Shown: positions 42,935-53,246, numbered from the stretch's first letter. The stretch: DNA of 64,000 bases from Geopsychrobacter electrodiphilus DSM 16401 (GCF_000384395.1 NZ_ARWE01000001.1:3942501-4006500), one strand, 5' to 3'. The notes: generated by a model from the letters alone, not told the origin. Made by a program: numbers and translations.

Positions 42935-43942
42935 TTACGGTGTATAGCCAACACAGCACTTGTTCTTACGGGTCATCACCCAGAGAAAGTTGTTCGGTGC
43001 GTTCTGTCCTGCCCCCAGAGGCGGGTTTTTCCCCGCACCCCAGAGAAAATCCGACCGACCGATAGGAATACAGTCGTTCCCTCTGACCGGACGAGCTATT
43101 TGCAACCGGTAGAGGCTTTTCTTCCAGATAGGCATCAACCGTGATCCGCAGGGATCTGACCCCGTATCGAATGCCAGCATTTCCCGTCCCAGCTTGAACA
43201 GCATTCGTGCCGCCAACCCTGCGTTGGCCGTTGTGTCATCCCGCCCCTCGATAGAACCCGTCAACGGGTACGATCCGCCCCAGGAACCCATGCACCAGAA
43301 AAGAGGATCGAGTGGATAGCCCGCATTTGCAGCCACACTGTCCGGGATGCACGACAGTTGCGAAACCGGATTGGCAAACAGCAGTGCCTCCGGGTTGAGC
43401 AGAAAGGCCAAGGCATCATTTGACCAGGTAGGGTCCACCTCCGTCATATAGGCCAGATCGAAATCCTCTTCCTCCAAACAGGGAAAATCGGCAAACAAGT
43501 TCATCAACTGGAACACAGGCAAAATGTAGTAATGGGCCTGCTGAAAGATCTTGGCCCCGTCATGAGCCGCCGCATCAGACTTCGATCCATTAAGGAACCC
43601 AGGTTTAGGATTCGACATCTGTGTTCCCAGTGACGGAAAGCAATAAGCGTCCTGTACCGTCTCAATCATCCTTGCCGGCTCATAAAAGCTCACCGTTACC
43701 CCGATGGTCAGCGAACCGCCGCTGAAACAGGCACAAACTGGAGGCGAACGATCCTCCGGCGGGACATTCCCTTGGGTGTTACCAAGCGTCATCCGACCAC
43801 CGAACTGAACCGGGAAGATGCAGTTCCAGCACACGTCCGTCACCGGATTGATCGGTCGAGATCGGCAAATAGCCCACCCCATCGATCCCAGACAAAGAAC
43901 CAGCACCAGCGACAAGGCGCTCCGGATAAACATCCTGGACAT
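42935..43942 (-). CDS. traU: TraU, F-type pilus assembly protein
   Basis: 335 aa from ATG at 43942, 7 bases after GGAGG (an ATG at 43948 is too close). Signal peptide FIRSALSLVLVLCLGSMGWA. Cysteine-rich TraU core: CWNCIFPVQFGG, PPVCACFSGG, TVSFYEPARMIETV and DAYCFPSLG. TraU is periplasmic and essential for DNA transfer. The tail ends KNKCCVGYTP. Confidence 0.95.
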   Translation of the reverse strand: MSRMFIRSALSLVLVLCLGSMGWAICRSRPINPVTDVCWNCIFPVQFGGRMTLGNTQGNVPPEDRSPPVCACFSGGSLTIGVTVSFYEPARMIETVQDAYCFPSLGTQMSNPKPGFLNGSKSDAAAHDGAKIFQQAHYYILPVFQLMNLFADFPCLEEEDFDLAYMTEVDPTWSNDALAFLLNPEALLFANPVSQLSCIPDSVAANAGYPLDPLFWCMGSWGGSYPLTGSIEGRDDTTANAGLAARMLFKLGREMLAFDTGSDPCGSRLMPIWKKSLYRLQIARPVRGNDCIPIGRSDFLWGAGKNPPLGAGQNAPNNFLWVMTRKNKCCVGYTP

Positions 43943-43944
43943 GC

Positions 43945-44550
43945 TCATTCCTCCTTCTCTACCCTGATTTCCTGAACCTCCATCAGCTTGTCCCTGCGCC
44001 GGATGACCGATGGTGCTGCCCGCAGGTGAAAACGCTCAACGATCTGCGGAGTCGCGTAGTAAACCGGCCGCTTCAGTCCCTTCCCGACATCAACGAAAGA
44101 ACCACCACTGAGCAACAGCATCGTGTTCGGTTTCGTCAGCACCCCAGACGTTTTCAGCCATACGATCTGAAGCGGATCGTCTCCGTCAAAGACAACCAGG
44201 GTCTGGCCGAAAGGTAGGTACTCGAGCGGGTTGAAGCGATACCCTTTCGGATAGAGAATTCCCCCCTTCCCATCCGGTATGTCGAACTCCAAGGTGTAGG
44301 TCATATCCACCAGGAACGACCTATCTTCGACGGCTCGCGGTAATACCGGTAGCCCTGTTGGGCGAAACCCTTCCGGCCTGATCTTGTCCAGTTTGGACTT
44401 CCAGTTGACCTGAGCCGCCCGTTCCTGGATCTCTGCCAAAGCATCACGCTCCTTAACCGGGTAGGTCTTGCCAAAGGTCCCGAGGACACGGGCAAGTCCC
44501 GGCTGAACTGTGAGCAGGATGAGAACCGCGATCAGAACAAAATGCTTCAT
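43945..44550 (-). CDS. traW: TraW, F-type pilus assembly protein
   Basis: 201 aa. Signal peptide (FVLIAVLILLTVQPGLA), then the TraW start VLGTFGKTYPVKERDALAEI and the family body FLVDMTYTLEFDIPDGKG, YPKGYRFNPLEYLPF and LVVFDGDDPLQI. It acts with TrbC in the periplasm. It overlaps traN by 4 bases. Confidence 0.92.
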   Translation of the reverse strand: MKHFVLIAVLILLTVQPGLARVLGTFGKTYPVKERDALAEIQERAAQVNWKSKLDKIRPEGFRPTGLPVLPRAVEDRSFLVDMTYTLEFDIPDGKGGILYPKGYRFNPLEYLPFGQTLVVFDGDDPLQIVWLKTSGVLTKPNTMLLLSGGSFVDVGKGLKRPVYYATPQIVERFHLRAAPSVIRRRDKLMEVQEIRVEKEE

Positions 44551-46385
44551 TGCGTCCCCTGATAATGGTTCTGGATGCCCTGCTGAATTCTCTGCTGAGC
44601 GTCCTGAACGTTCTGGTTCATCCCGTCCATGATGTCTCCGAAGTATTCCGTCAAATCAATCTTTGAGAAATCGAGCTGCTGGAATTCCTCCGGGGTGAAG
44701 CCGCGACAGTTCGGGTCTTCTGCCGTCCCCCAGCCGCCGGAAGGACCGAACGCTTTAAGCTGGGGCCTTCCCTGCTCTGCTACGATCCGGGCCATCTTTG
44801 AGTTGAAACAGCAAAACCGTTTAGCTCGCTGCACACAACCTATCCATTTCATCTTCTTGACGCAGATATCTCCCAGGTAATGGCAATAGCCGGACTCGCT
44901 GAAGATCGCCGCCTGAACATCGTTCTCGTCGCAACCGTTGCCGAACAGAATCTTCATCGCCACCATCACCACAATGGCTATCGCAATAGTCGCCGGGTTC
45001 AGCAGGGCGGAAGTGAATCCCTGGAGTCCCGCCCCGGTTGCACTCGCTGCCCCCGCCCCGGAACTGGCCGCCCCTTGAGCCGCCATAACCCCCGTTCCAA
45101 CCTGAGACCCTGCCGCCGCCGTCGTTACCGTTGCTCCGGTTGCTGTCGAGGTTACAGTGACCGCTCCGGACGCAGTCGTTGTCGCGGTCATCGCCCCGGT
45201 CCCGATCTGGTAGGAGTAGTAAGCCGTCTTTGCCATCTGGTAGGTCGTCTTGAGCGCGGAGACATAGCTGGAGTATTTGTTGCCGGTCTTGGAATCGGTG
45301 ATCGTATCGCTGCTCTCGCAACAGTTATTCAGTTGTCCAACCTCGTATCCCGGCGGACGGCAGCGGGCCGATTTCCCTGAAAAGATGTACAGCGCCCCCA
45401 GGCAGTTACCGTTCGCGTCCACCTGTCCATCGTTTTGCAGCCAGGAATCGTCCGGTGGTGGCTGAATGATCTCATTCTGAACGGCCTGCATATCCACACA
45501 GGGATTGGGCGAACACTGCGGAAGTGATTCCCCGGTATCGAAACAGGTGTAATTACCCAGCGGACAGTTGAAGACATCGGATTCACACATCCCGGTTGTC
45601 GGATTGTAGGTTCCGATAACGCAATCTCTGGACAGCGTATAGGAAGCGGTGCAGACACCGGCCGCAGCAGCAAATCGTCCAGAACCGCAATCGGGCGGGA
45701 ACGCCGTACCGGAAGAACCTCCGGGAGGCGATGTATTGAAGTAGCTCCAGAATCCATAGGTGTCCGAGTATTGCCCGCCGGGAGCCAAAGGTTGATACTT
45801 GGTATCAATCCAGGGCGTGGATTGCGTTATGCTTCCACCGGTATACGCGTTAATGATTGTCGATACCCAGGTGCAGGAAGCATCGAATTGTGCCATGTGA
45901 CGGAACAAGGTTCGCCCCGAGAGATCATCGATCCTCATGACCTGACAACTCCCCCCGGGATCTGTAGTGCAAGAGGTTGGATAGTATTTCCAGCCCAATA
46001 ATGAACCCACCGAAGAGGTCTCAGACGCAGAACACTGTGGTTTCGTGATGCACGCCTTTTTCTGGGCATTCCAGGTCCCGGTCGGACAGACGGGGGCTTT
46101 TTCACAGCGGTCTGTCGCAACTACATAGTCATAGCCAGGGTCGAGACATGTCTTGATCGGCTGGGTCGGCGTATCAGGTTCACAATTCACGGCCTGGACA
46201 GAACAGAAATCCGCATTGCCCTGACCGTTGTGAACCGGATAGCTGATACAGGTTGCAGTTTCGTTCTGGGCATCTGTAAATCCGTCCTTGTTCAGATCTG
46301 CCCCGCAGGTCATCGCCATGAGATTGGGGGGCAAAACCGCTATCACGAAGCAGATCAGAACCAGAATCGCGGTCAGTTTTTTCAT
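44547..46385 (-). CDS. traN: TraN, outer-membrane mating-pair stabilisation protein
   Basis: 612 aa from ATG at 46385, which overlaps the previous stop (ATGA); a longer frame to 46517 would lie inside that gene. Signal peptide LTAILVLICFVIAVLPP. Many cysteine pairs follow. The C terminus is diagnostic: CCFNSKMARIVAEQGRPQL, then DPNCRGFTPEEFQQLDF, as in TraN of F and SXT. An Ala/Thr/Gly-rich helix near 430-500 could cross a membrane. TraN contacts the recipient cell. Confidence 0.88.
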   Translation of the reverse strand: MKKLTAILVLICFVIAVLPPNLMAMTCGADLNKDGFTDAQNETATCISYPVHNGQGNADFCSVQAVNCEPDTPTQPIKTCLDPGYDYVVATDRCEKAPVCPTGTWNAQKKACITKPQCSASETSSVGSLLGWKYYPTSCTTDPGGSCQVMRIDDLSGRTLFRHMAQFDASCTWVSTIINAYTGGSITQSTPWIDTKYQPLAPGGQYSDTYGFWSYFNTSPPGGSSGTAFPPDCGSGRFAAAAGVCTASYTLSRDCVIGTYNPTTGMCESDVFNCPLGNYTCFDTGESLPQCSPNPCVDMQAVQNEIIQPPPDDSWLQNDGQVDANGNCLGALYIFSGKSARCRPPGYEVGQLNNCCESSDTITDSKTGNKYSSYVSALKTTYQMAKTAYYSYQIGTGAMTATTTASGAVTVTSTATGATVTTAAAGSQVGTGVMAAQGAASSGAGAASATGAGLQGFTSALLNPATIAIAIVVMVAMKILFGNGCDENDVQAAIFSESGYCHYLGDICVKKMKWIGCVQRAKRFCCFNSKMARIVAEQGRPQLKAFGPSGGWGTAEDPNCRGFTPEEFQQLDFSKIDLTEYFGDIMDGMNQNVQDAQQRIQQGIQNHYQGTQ

Positions 46386-48379
46386 TTCGGCACTCCATCT
46401 GAGCAGATAACGTCCTGTCCTGCAGTGCGTAACATCTGGATTACCGTTGCCGCTTCGGCAAACTCGTTCAGACACTGGCAATTCACCAGGATCTCCTCCC
46501 CGGTCTCGGTCGGACATGCACCATCAACGCAGGTGTGATAGAGGATGTCGTAACTTCTGGTATCGGTCTGATACTGGATTGATGTGCCGGACAGGGTGGC
46601 CTGGGTATCCTCTCGCAGCCGCCGGGTCTTGCAGGCTGGCTCACACTCCTCGAAACTGCCGACATCCGGCAGAATCATGGACCCGCTGAGATTGCTCCAG
46701 GCTCCGTTCACCAGAATCTGGTCCTGATAGGTCGAGGAATCGGCACTGATCGAATCGACCACTTTCCCGTACCGGGCGGCGGCATTGCTGAAGTCATAGA
46801 CGGGACTTGAACAGAAATAAGTCCGCTTCTTGTGCCACCAGTCCTGTGTGACATCTTCCGTACAATTCCCCTGAGTCAAAGTCCTGGTTGACGGCAACGG
46901 AGCCAGACTGGTCGGGTTGGCATTACGGAAGGTCTGGACACCATCGACCTTTTCATCCTGAAGGTCACAATCAGACCGTCCATCCAGCGCCGCACAGCCA
47001 TCGACTACGCTGGATGCGACTATGCAACGATCCGGTTTGAGTTTGATCCGTACAAAGGCATAGCCCTCCCCGCCTCCTGTGACCGAAACGCGAATCTTGG
47101 TTTTAATTTCACCTGGTCGTTTGAAATAACTGGTGACATTGACGTTTGGATTCTGATTCCAGCTGGTGCCCAGTTCACAACTCCCAGCGGTTTCAGGGGG
47201 AAAGTTACCGTTCGGACCACTCCAGACCTTATAATTGTCGATCCAGACCTGCATGTAGTCGTCCCATTTCGCGTGGACAATCGTTGCCGACTGAATCAGT
47301 TCCGGCTGTTTGACATAAACCCGAAAATCCTTTTCAAAGATTTGGCAATGACCGGACCAGTAGTTGTCGCCGATTTGCCCGAGAACCACATTGATGCAAT
47401 CGGGACCGCAATACTGAACAGCCCCGGTCCCTCCCAGGGGAACGATCACATCGTTGATGTTCGGTTTGCTCAACATGATCTGCTGGTTGATTTCGCAGAT
47501 ATTCTGCTGCTTCTGGGTGTCGATCCCGCTGACCAGACTGTAGAGGCTGTTAGGATCGCCGGTTTGAGCTTGGGTCAGATTCTGCACGCTGGTCGGCATC
47601 GCCAGCGGAGTATTCAAAAAAGCCGTTTCCGGTGGCGGTCCCGCAGAAGTCACTCCGGTAGCACTGGTGGTCCGTGAGGTATCCTGCCCGTAGTAGGCGA
47701 TTGTCGTGTCGTTCATCCGGACATCGGAGATCGTAAAACCACTGTTTGTCTGCTGTACGGCCCCGACAACTCCACCGCCGAGATCCTGCAGAATGATCTG
47801 TGTGTTATTCCAGACCAGATTGTTACCGCAGCCGGTATTGATACAGTAGCAACCGCCCAGATTGTCCGGGAAGGTATCCTGCAGGCGGACCTTCCCACTG
47901 CTGTCTGCTGTCCAGCGATAGTTCAGACAGTTCTTCCAGGTCCCGGGCGTACAGGAAATAACCCCGTTGGCACAGACACCGGAAATCGGCACAGGAACCT
48001 GGTAGGAGTAGTCGGTCGTCCCATCAAAATCGAGATCTTCGCCGAGGATCGTGGTCGAAAGATCGCCGGTCGCTCCCGGCTGCACGAAAACTTCAAGGAA
48101 TTTCTTCGAGCTGGGAAAAGCCAGTTGTGCGGAAAATGCCGTACTGCCGTCAACCGTTTGCAGCGGTGTCCCGGAAGAAACCAGCGGATTGATGATGTTC
48201 TGCCGCAACGTCGTCTTTGAACCGAACTTGTTTCTGATGATTTGTGTCGCAGTCTGCCCCGCAGCCTGTCCCGCAGCCACATCCCCTGTGGCGGCACTGA
48301 CCGCACCTGCGGGGAACAGAACCAGGACAACGAAATTAGCGACGATACCTGTCCACCATCGTCCTGATAGCCTCGACAT
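46382..48379 (-). CDS. Second large cysteine-rich TraN-like protein
   Basis: 665 aa. Signal peptide near residues 12-30 (VANFVVLVLFPAGAVSA). About 25 cysteines, a GGCYCINTGC cluster, tandem beta-rich domains and an end with CQCLNEFAEAATVIQML. The order (TraC, this gene, TraN) suggests that TraN function is split over two proteins. Its start overlaps traC by 44 bases and its end overlaps traN by 4. Confidence 0.65.
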   Translation of the reverse strand: MSRLSGRWWTGIVANFVVLVLFPAGAVSAATGDVAAGQAAGQTATQIIRNKFGSKTTLRQNIINPLVSSGTPLQTVDGSTAFSAQLAFPSSKKFLEVFVQPGATGDLSTTILGEDLDFDGTTDYSYQVPVPISGVCANGVISCTPGTWKNCLNYRWTADSSGKVRLQDTFPDNLGGCYCINTGCGNNLVWNNTQIILQDLGGGVVGAVQQTNSGFTISDVRMNDTTIAYYGQDTSRTTSATGVTSAGPPPETAFLNTPLAMPTSVQNLTQAQTGDPNSLYSLVSGIDTQKQQNICEINQQIMLSKPNINDVIVPLGGTGAVQYCGPDCINVVLGQIGDNYWSGHCQIFEKDFRVYVKQPELIQSATIVHAKWDDYMQVWIDNYKVWSGPNGNFPPETAGSCELGTSWNQNPNVNVTSYFKRPGEIKTKIRVSVTGGGEGYAFVRIKLKPDRCIVASSVVDGCAALDGRSDCDLQDEKVDGVQTFRNANPTSLAPLPSTRTLTQGNCTEDVTQDWWHKKRTYFCSSPVYDFSNAAARYGKVVDSISADSSTYQDQILVNGAWSNLSGSMILPDVGSFEECEPACKTRRLREDTQATLSGTSIQYQTDTRSYDILYHTCVDGACPTETGEEILVNCQCLNEFAEAATVIQMLRTAGQDVICSDGVPK

Positions 48380-50771
48380 AACTCAGCCCTCCCTGCACCA
48401 TAGCTTCAATTTCAGCAATCTCGTCCGCATCGGACGTGTAAGCGTAATAACTGAACGGATCGACAATCAGCCGGCTCACACCGCAGCCGAAAGGGGTATC
48501 CATGAAGATCTCCGAATAGATTTTTTTCCGGCTGCTGATGCCCTTGAGCAGCCCCATCGTAAAAGGATCGTAGGTGATCAGTTTTTCCGTCTCGGCTCGG
48601 GCAAAATCATGGGACTGGAGGAAGAACTTGAAGGCACTGTTTCCCCAGATCACGTCACCGACCGGTCCGAACTGTTTGATATCCAGAATCGACTGGGTGA
48701 CGATGTTGAATGACCCCTTGAACTTTCGAGCCCGGCGGTAACCCTCTTCGATGACCTCGCGCAGATGGCTCGACTTGCCAAGAAACTTCCACGCCTCGTC
48801 AAAGATGATGAAACGGGGGTCCTGACGATTGGACAGATAGAGATCCTTGGTGACGGCATTGATGATCTGGAGGGTGACGACCTTGAACAACTCCTTCTTC
48901 TGTTCAAGGTGTTCCAGTTCCAGCACCACGAAGTCATCATCTGCGATGTTGAACGTCGAAGGGCCGTTGAAAAATCCCCCGTAAGGACCGCTTGAAGTGA
49001 AGTCGGTGATATTGAACGCCAGCTTTTCAGCAGCTTGAGCAATCTCGCCGTTGCTTTCGCTGATCTCCTTGAAATGGGCCAGATAGTAGTAGACATGATC
49101 GACCCCCGCCTGCGTCCCCTCGTTCTCCCAGGCCCACCAGACAGCGTTTTTCAGCAGACTCATCTCAGTTTCTGTTGGTTCTTCATCAGTCGCGGAATAG
49201 ACCATCTGCGCGATGATCGGCGCGATCACTGGAATGTCATGCTGCGGTTCGATAATGTTGGTGAACGGGTTGATGCAGATTTTTGTCTGGTCAGAGAAAT
49301 CCAAAAAACGCGCCCCGGCCAGGTGGGTCATTTTCTTGTAGGAAAAACCGATATCAATGATGCGGATCTTGGCTCCGCTGGCGAAATAGTTTGTGGCCAG
49401 ATAGTTGATAAGAAAGGATTTGCCCCCACCAGAGGTTGCGGCCAGAAACGCATTGTGGTTGGTTGCCCCGGAATCGAACATATCGAGAGAGGCAACCTGT
49501 CCTTTTCGCGCCAGAAAGAGCATTTCCGGTTTGCCTATACCAGAGAAGTCCCCCTGCGTTGGGGTAATGACTGAGATCGTGCTTGCGGGAACAATGTAGT
49601 CCCGCTCAATCTGGTCAACGTTCTTACCGATGTTGTACAGGCCGAACGGTAGAGAAGACGCCAGCAGGATCGGCAGAATTCCCCGGTCCTCCTGCATCAG
49701 ATAGTTCTGGTTTTCCCACAGCCGGCGGGCTCGGTCGAGAGAACTACGGCACTTTTCCGGTTTGTCATAAACCCACATGACCGGAATGATCCGGTAAAAT
49801 TTCGTCCCTTTGTCAGCCTCACCTGTTGCCCAGGTGTATTCCTCCTTCTTACGGGCCAGGCTCGGGGCGAAAGACCCGGCGCCCTGTTGGATCAGGACCG
49901 CGTTACACTTGGCGTGGAGTTTCGTCTTCTGGTCCTCCAGCAGGACCGTCAGGCAGTAAAGAAAGGGGCTGGGGATCTGGTCGGCATCACTGGAGACGCC
50001 TTCCACTCCACCGAACAGCCTGTTGGTCCGTAAGGGATCGACCTCCTGTGGGTAGGTTTTCGGCGTCAGACTGCGCCATTCTTTTCGTCCAATCTGAACA
50101 TGATCGAGCTGCTTGCGGATGACCGTCTCGGCCAGAATCGCCTGCTTCCGAATCGGCATAGTGTCATCGTATAGCCGCAGGTTGCCGCTTGGATCATCAT
50201 TCAGCAGCCGGCGCAACCATTCCAGCAACTCTTCCGGGCCGACAGCCTTCGGTGGCAACCCTGCTCCGCCCAGTGCCTCGGCGCACATGCTGCCAACTTC
50301 CACCAAATTGCACTTGCTGTCCCTGGGCCATTTGGCCGCGACAAACAGGCGGAAATTTCGCAGGACATGACCGCTTGACCACTCTCCTCTGGCTCCTTTT
50401 CGAAAATGGTCCGTAAGAGACTGGGCAACCTCCCTGAACAGTTCCTCGTTCCGAACTTTCGTCTGCTGGTAGGTCGCCAGAATCGGCTCAATGTGCGGGT
50501 CCGCATGAAGAATAAACTGGAGGATCGCACCTTTAGGAAAGGGAACTCGCAGCAGACCTTCCATCGACATGACGGTGCGTTCTCCGGCAAAGACAGTCGG
50601 GACACATTCCCACAGCATCCCGATGGTATCGTCACTGTTCAGATAGGTCTTCGTCTCAGGATCGTAAGTGACATAGGGCAGATAGTCAGAAAAGCTGTTG
50701 CGTCTGGCAGCAGCTTTTAACTGAGGTTTGGTCAGCCCGCCGTCACCGAAAAGAAGAGAGAAAAGCGCCAT
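48336..50771 (-). CDS. traC: TraC, VirB4-type ATPase of the T4SS
   Basis: 811 aa. Walker A AATSGGGKSFLINYLA near residue 440; Walker B FIIFDEAWKFLGKSSHLRE near 640, followed by GYRRARKFKGSFNIVTQS. The N-terminal TraC domain is present (SDYLPYVTYDPETKTYLNSD in two parts). It powers pilus assembly from the inner membrane. ATG at 50771 after GGGAGGAAATAGC. Confidence 0.96.
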   Translation of the reverse strand: MALFSLLFGDGGLTKPQLKAAARRNSFSDYLPYVTYDPETKTYLNSDDTIGMLWECVPTVFAGERTVMSMEGLLRVPFPKGAILQFILHADPHIEPILATYQQTKVRNEELFREVAQSLTDHFRKGARGEWSSGHVLRNFRLFVAAKWPRDSKCNLVEVGSMCAEALGGAGLPPKAVGPEELLEWLRRLLNDDPSGNLRLYDDTMPIRKQAILAETVIRKQLDHVQIGRKEWRSLTPKTYPQEVDPLRTNRLFGGVEGVSSDADQIPSPFLYCLTVLLEDQKTKLHAKCNAVLIQQGAGSFAPSLARKKEEYTWATGEADKGTKFYRIIPVMWVYDKPEKCRSSLDRARRLWENQNYLMQEDRGILPILLASSLPFGLYNIGKNVDQIERDYIVPASTISVITPTQGDFSGIGKPEMLFLARKGQVASLDMFDSGATNHNAFLAATSGGGKSFLINYLATNYFASGAKIRIIDIGFSYKKMTHLAGARFLDFSDQTKICINPFTNIIEPQHDIPVIAPIIAQMVYSATDEEPTETEMSLLKNAVWWAWENEGTQAGVDHVYYYLAHFKEISESNGEIAQAAEKLAFNITDFTSSGPYGGFFNGPSTFNIADDDFVVLELEHLEQKKELFKVVTLQIINAVTKDLYLSNRQDPRFIIFDEAWKFLGKSSHLREVIEEGYRRARKFKGSFNIVTQSILDIKQFGPVGDVIWGNSAFKFFLQSHDFARAETEKLITYDPFTMGLLKGISSRKKIYSEIFMDTPFGCGVSRLIVDPFSYYAYTSDADEIAEIEAMVQGGLSYVEAIRTMVDRYRR

Positions 50772-50772
50772 G

Positions 50773-51153
50773 CTATTTCCTCCCTTTTAACGGGTCAGTC
50801 AGTACCCAGCGAGGTCTATCCACGAAAATATAGGCGTAGCGCAGCATGTACAGCTCGCTATCCTCGCCCTCGTAGGGAAGCATCAGGACGCGCATGACTT
50901 TAGGAGGAACCACAACAGGTGTAGACGGAGCCTGAAGCAGATTCGTCATTCGATCGTAAAGCGCCTGTTCATAATCAATACTGGTCGCGCTCGCCTTTTG
51001 TCCGGGTAGACCCTTTGATTCGTAATAGGCCGTTTCCATATCGACGCACTTACCATCATCTGTTTTGGGACATTTGAAGTCCTCTTCATAGGGATTCATG
51101 ATCGAGCAGCCAGTCAGCAGCACAAGTCCCAAAATCAAAGACAGTCGTTTCAT
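50773..51153 (-). CDS. traV: TraV, outer-membrane lipoprotein
   Basis: 126 aa from ATG at 51153 (GAGGATTGATTG upstream). Lipoprotein signal LSLILGLVLLTGC with lipobox LTGC, then MNPYEEDFKCP, the TraV-like start with a conserved Cys. TraV links TraK and TraB in the outer-membrane core. The position traB-traV-traC fits F-type operons. Confidence 0.85.
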   Translation of the reverse strand: MKRLSLILGLVLLTGCSIMNPYEEDFKCPKTDDGKCVDMETAYYESKGLPGQKASATSIDYEQALYDRMTNLLQAPSTPVVVPPKVMRVLMLPYEGEDSELYMLRYAYIFVDRPRWVLTDPLKGRK

Positions 51154-51156
51154 CAA

Positions 51157-52374
51157 TCAATCCTCCTCGTTCGGATCGCGCAGCGTCAGCACGGTCCCTT
51201 CCTCAATAACAAGAGTGACACTCTTGGTTGCGCCGATTTCAATCACCGGTACTGCCTGCTTTGCCAGATCGAGATAGAACTTCTGGATCTCCGTGAACCC
51301 AGTCGCCAGTCCTGCTCCCATGCCATATTTGGCGGCATCGGCGGGATCAACCGTTATTGTTGAGCCCAAGGGACTGGTCGAAAGAACCTGGTTCTGGGAG
51401 GAGATGTAATCGCCCATGCCGCCGAAAAAGCCAGCGACCATCGACCGGGCGATAGCCGAGCCCATGCGGGAAACCACCCGGCCCTGCAGCCCGATCTTGC
51501 CGTCCTGATCAACCAGGAACCCCTTGATCTTCTGGTCGATAACCGCTTTGCCTTCTCTGGTTACGCAGGACAGGGAAACCGCCTGCATGTTGGCTCTTTC
51601 AGTTGCGAGGTCCCCGTACCCGGAAGCGATCACAAAGCAACCCTTCAGGTCGGCCTTCACATCGTTCGGTAGCACAGCCAGATTCCTGATTCTCAGCAAG
51701 GCCGGAACCGGATTTCCTTTGCCGGTCTCAGCGGTCGGAGCGTCCAGGCCGGAAAGCAGCGTTGCCGCCATAAAAGAAGGCGGGAGGTAGATCTTCCTGT
51801 GGTCTTTTTTTTTATCTTCGGCCTGTTCGATGACCGGTACGGACACGATGCCAATCTCTCCGATCATCACCACTTCTTCGGGAGGCGGGGGCGGCCCTGG
51901 CGAACCTGCTGGAATCTGGGCCATCGCACCGGTACTGGGATAGATAGATCCCGGCGGCGGTGGTGGAAACGCAGGGAGAACGGGTTGCTCCGGTTGATGT
52001 TCTGAAGGGGAAGCTCCAGATTCAGCCATCCCATTGACTCCGGGTTGGTCGTCTGTTTTCGACAGGGAGACTTCCCGGCGATTCTCCTCTCCTTCCCGCT
52101 TGACCAGGTCATCGAGGCGCTTTTTCAGTTCATCCATCTGCTGATCCCGCTTTTTCAGCTCCCGTTGACTCTTTTTGTAGAGGGATTTTTGCAGCGTCGT
52201 CGCATCATCCAGCAATGAGACCGGCTTGGCCTTTTTAACCATTGGTGGAGCCGGTTTCGAGCGGACCTGATAGGCAAACATGGCGAACAGAAGAACCCCG
52301 ACGACACAGAGGGCTTTGACCGCTTTTTTCTTCTTGTCCGGGTCCAGGTTCTTCCAGGTATCCTTGAGACTCAT
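51157..52374 (-). CDS. traB: TraB, VirB10-type core-complex protein
   Basis: 405 aa. One membrane helix (ALCVVGVLLFAMFAYQV), a coiled coil (KSQRELKKRDQQMDELKKRL), a Pro-rich stretch and the VirB10-like barrel: FMAATLLSGLDAPT, LKGCFVIASGYGDLATERA and TEIQKFYLDLAKQAVPVIEI. It spans both membranes and transmits energy through the T4SS. ATGA overlap with traK. Confidence 0.95.
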   Translation of the reverse strand: MSLKDTWKNLDPDKKKKAVKALCVVGVLLFAMFAYQVRSKPAPPMVKKAKPVSLLDDATTLQKSLYKKSQRELKKRDQQMDELKKRLDDLVKREGEENRREVSLSKTDDQPGVNGMAESGASPSEHQPEQPVLPAFPPPPPGSIYPSTGAMAQIPAGSPGPPPPPEEVVMIGEIGIVSVPVIEQAEDKKKDHRKIYLPPSFMAATLLSGLDAPTAETGKGNPVPALLRIRNLAVLPNDVKADLKGCFVIASGYGDLATERANMQAVSLSCVTREGKAVIDQKIKGFLVDQDGKIGLQGRVVSRMGSAIARSMVAGFFGGMGDYISSQNQVLSTSPLGSTITVDPADAAKYGMGAGLATGFTEIQKFYLDLAKQAVPVIEIGATKSVTLVIEEGTVLTLRDPNEED

Positions 52375-53246
52375 GCCCCCTCCTCATCTTCAAACAAATC
52401 GTCCTGATCCTCTTTTATCTGCTTCTCCGGCGGTAATATTCCGTCCGGCTGAACGCCTTGAGGAATAAGAGGATTGACCTGTTCATCTGGATTACGACGC
52501 TCAACGATAAAGACACGGGACTTATCTCCCGGTGTGAGCAATGGTTCCTCGATGGCGACCGCCAGAGGGTTCCGGGTCAGCGCTGGCCTCAAGAAGTCCT
52601 TCTCGGACAAACGCCACTGCCCCTCTCCGTCCTTCAGGGAGACGACATACTCCCGAACACCCAACCCTTCACCCTCAACGAGGATGTCCCGTTTGGCTGT
52701 CAGCCAGACCTGATTAAAGAGATCCTTCTGCTTATAGATCTTCCGAACCGTGTAACTCTCCGGCAGATCGCCCGTGTAGGCCTGTTTAACCAGCTTGAGA
52801 ATTTTCTTTTCCAGCGGCTGGCCAGCAAAGAGAGACAAATTTTTCTCGATTTTCTTTTTTATCCCGCTCGACAACCGGACTGTCTGTGCCGGGATCTGCC
52901 TCGGCATCCCGATCATCGAGTAAACATCCCCAGCACAGACGACGTAGAATTCCGAAGGGGTCTTGGAATAAAGGATTTCCTGTCCTCGTTTAAGCGCCTG
53001 AAATTTCACGAAGGCGTTTTCCCCAGCGACCTTGACCTTGATTCCCTTGTCCTGGGAGAACATCACATCCTTAATCGGCCCAGGGCAGACAAAGCGGTTC
53101 ACATCCGTACTGGACAGGTTGACCTTGGTCGTATATTCGGGAAAAACCACCACCAGGGGATCCTCCACCGTGCTCTCGGCAGCCAATACCGGAACCGTCA
53201 GTCCCAGTACCAGGATCACCGACAAAATCAGCATATTTCCTCTCAT
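52371..53246 (-). CDS. traK: TraK, VirB9-type secretin-like core protein
   Basis: 291 aa. Signal peptide (MLILSVILVLGLTVPVLA). TraK features: VNLSSTDVNRFVCPGPIKDV, KGIKVKVAGENAFVKF and a second half with RPALTRNPLAVAIEE. It forms the outer-membrane ring with TraV and TraB. Overlap of 4 bases with traE. Confidence 0.93.
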   Translation of the reverse strand: MRGNMLILSVILVLGLTVPVLAAESTVEDPLVVVFPEYTTKVNLSSTDVNRFVCPGPIKDVMFSQDKGIKVKVAGENAFVKFQALKRGQEILYSKTPSEFYVVCAGDVYSMIGMPRQIPAQTVRLSSGIKKKIEKNLSLFAGQPLEKKILKLVKQAYTGDLPESYTVRKIYKQKDLFNQVWLTAKRDILVEGEGLGVREYVVSLKDGEGQWRLSEKDFLRPALTRNPLAVAIEEPLLTPGDKSRVFIVERRNPDEQVNPLIPQGVQPDGILPPEKQIKEDQDDLFEDEEGA

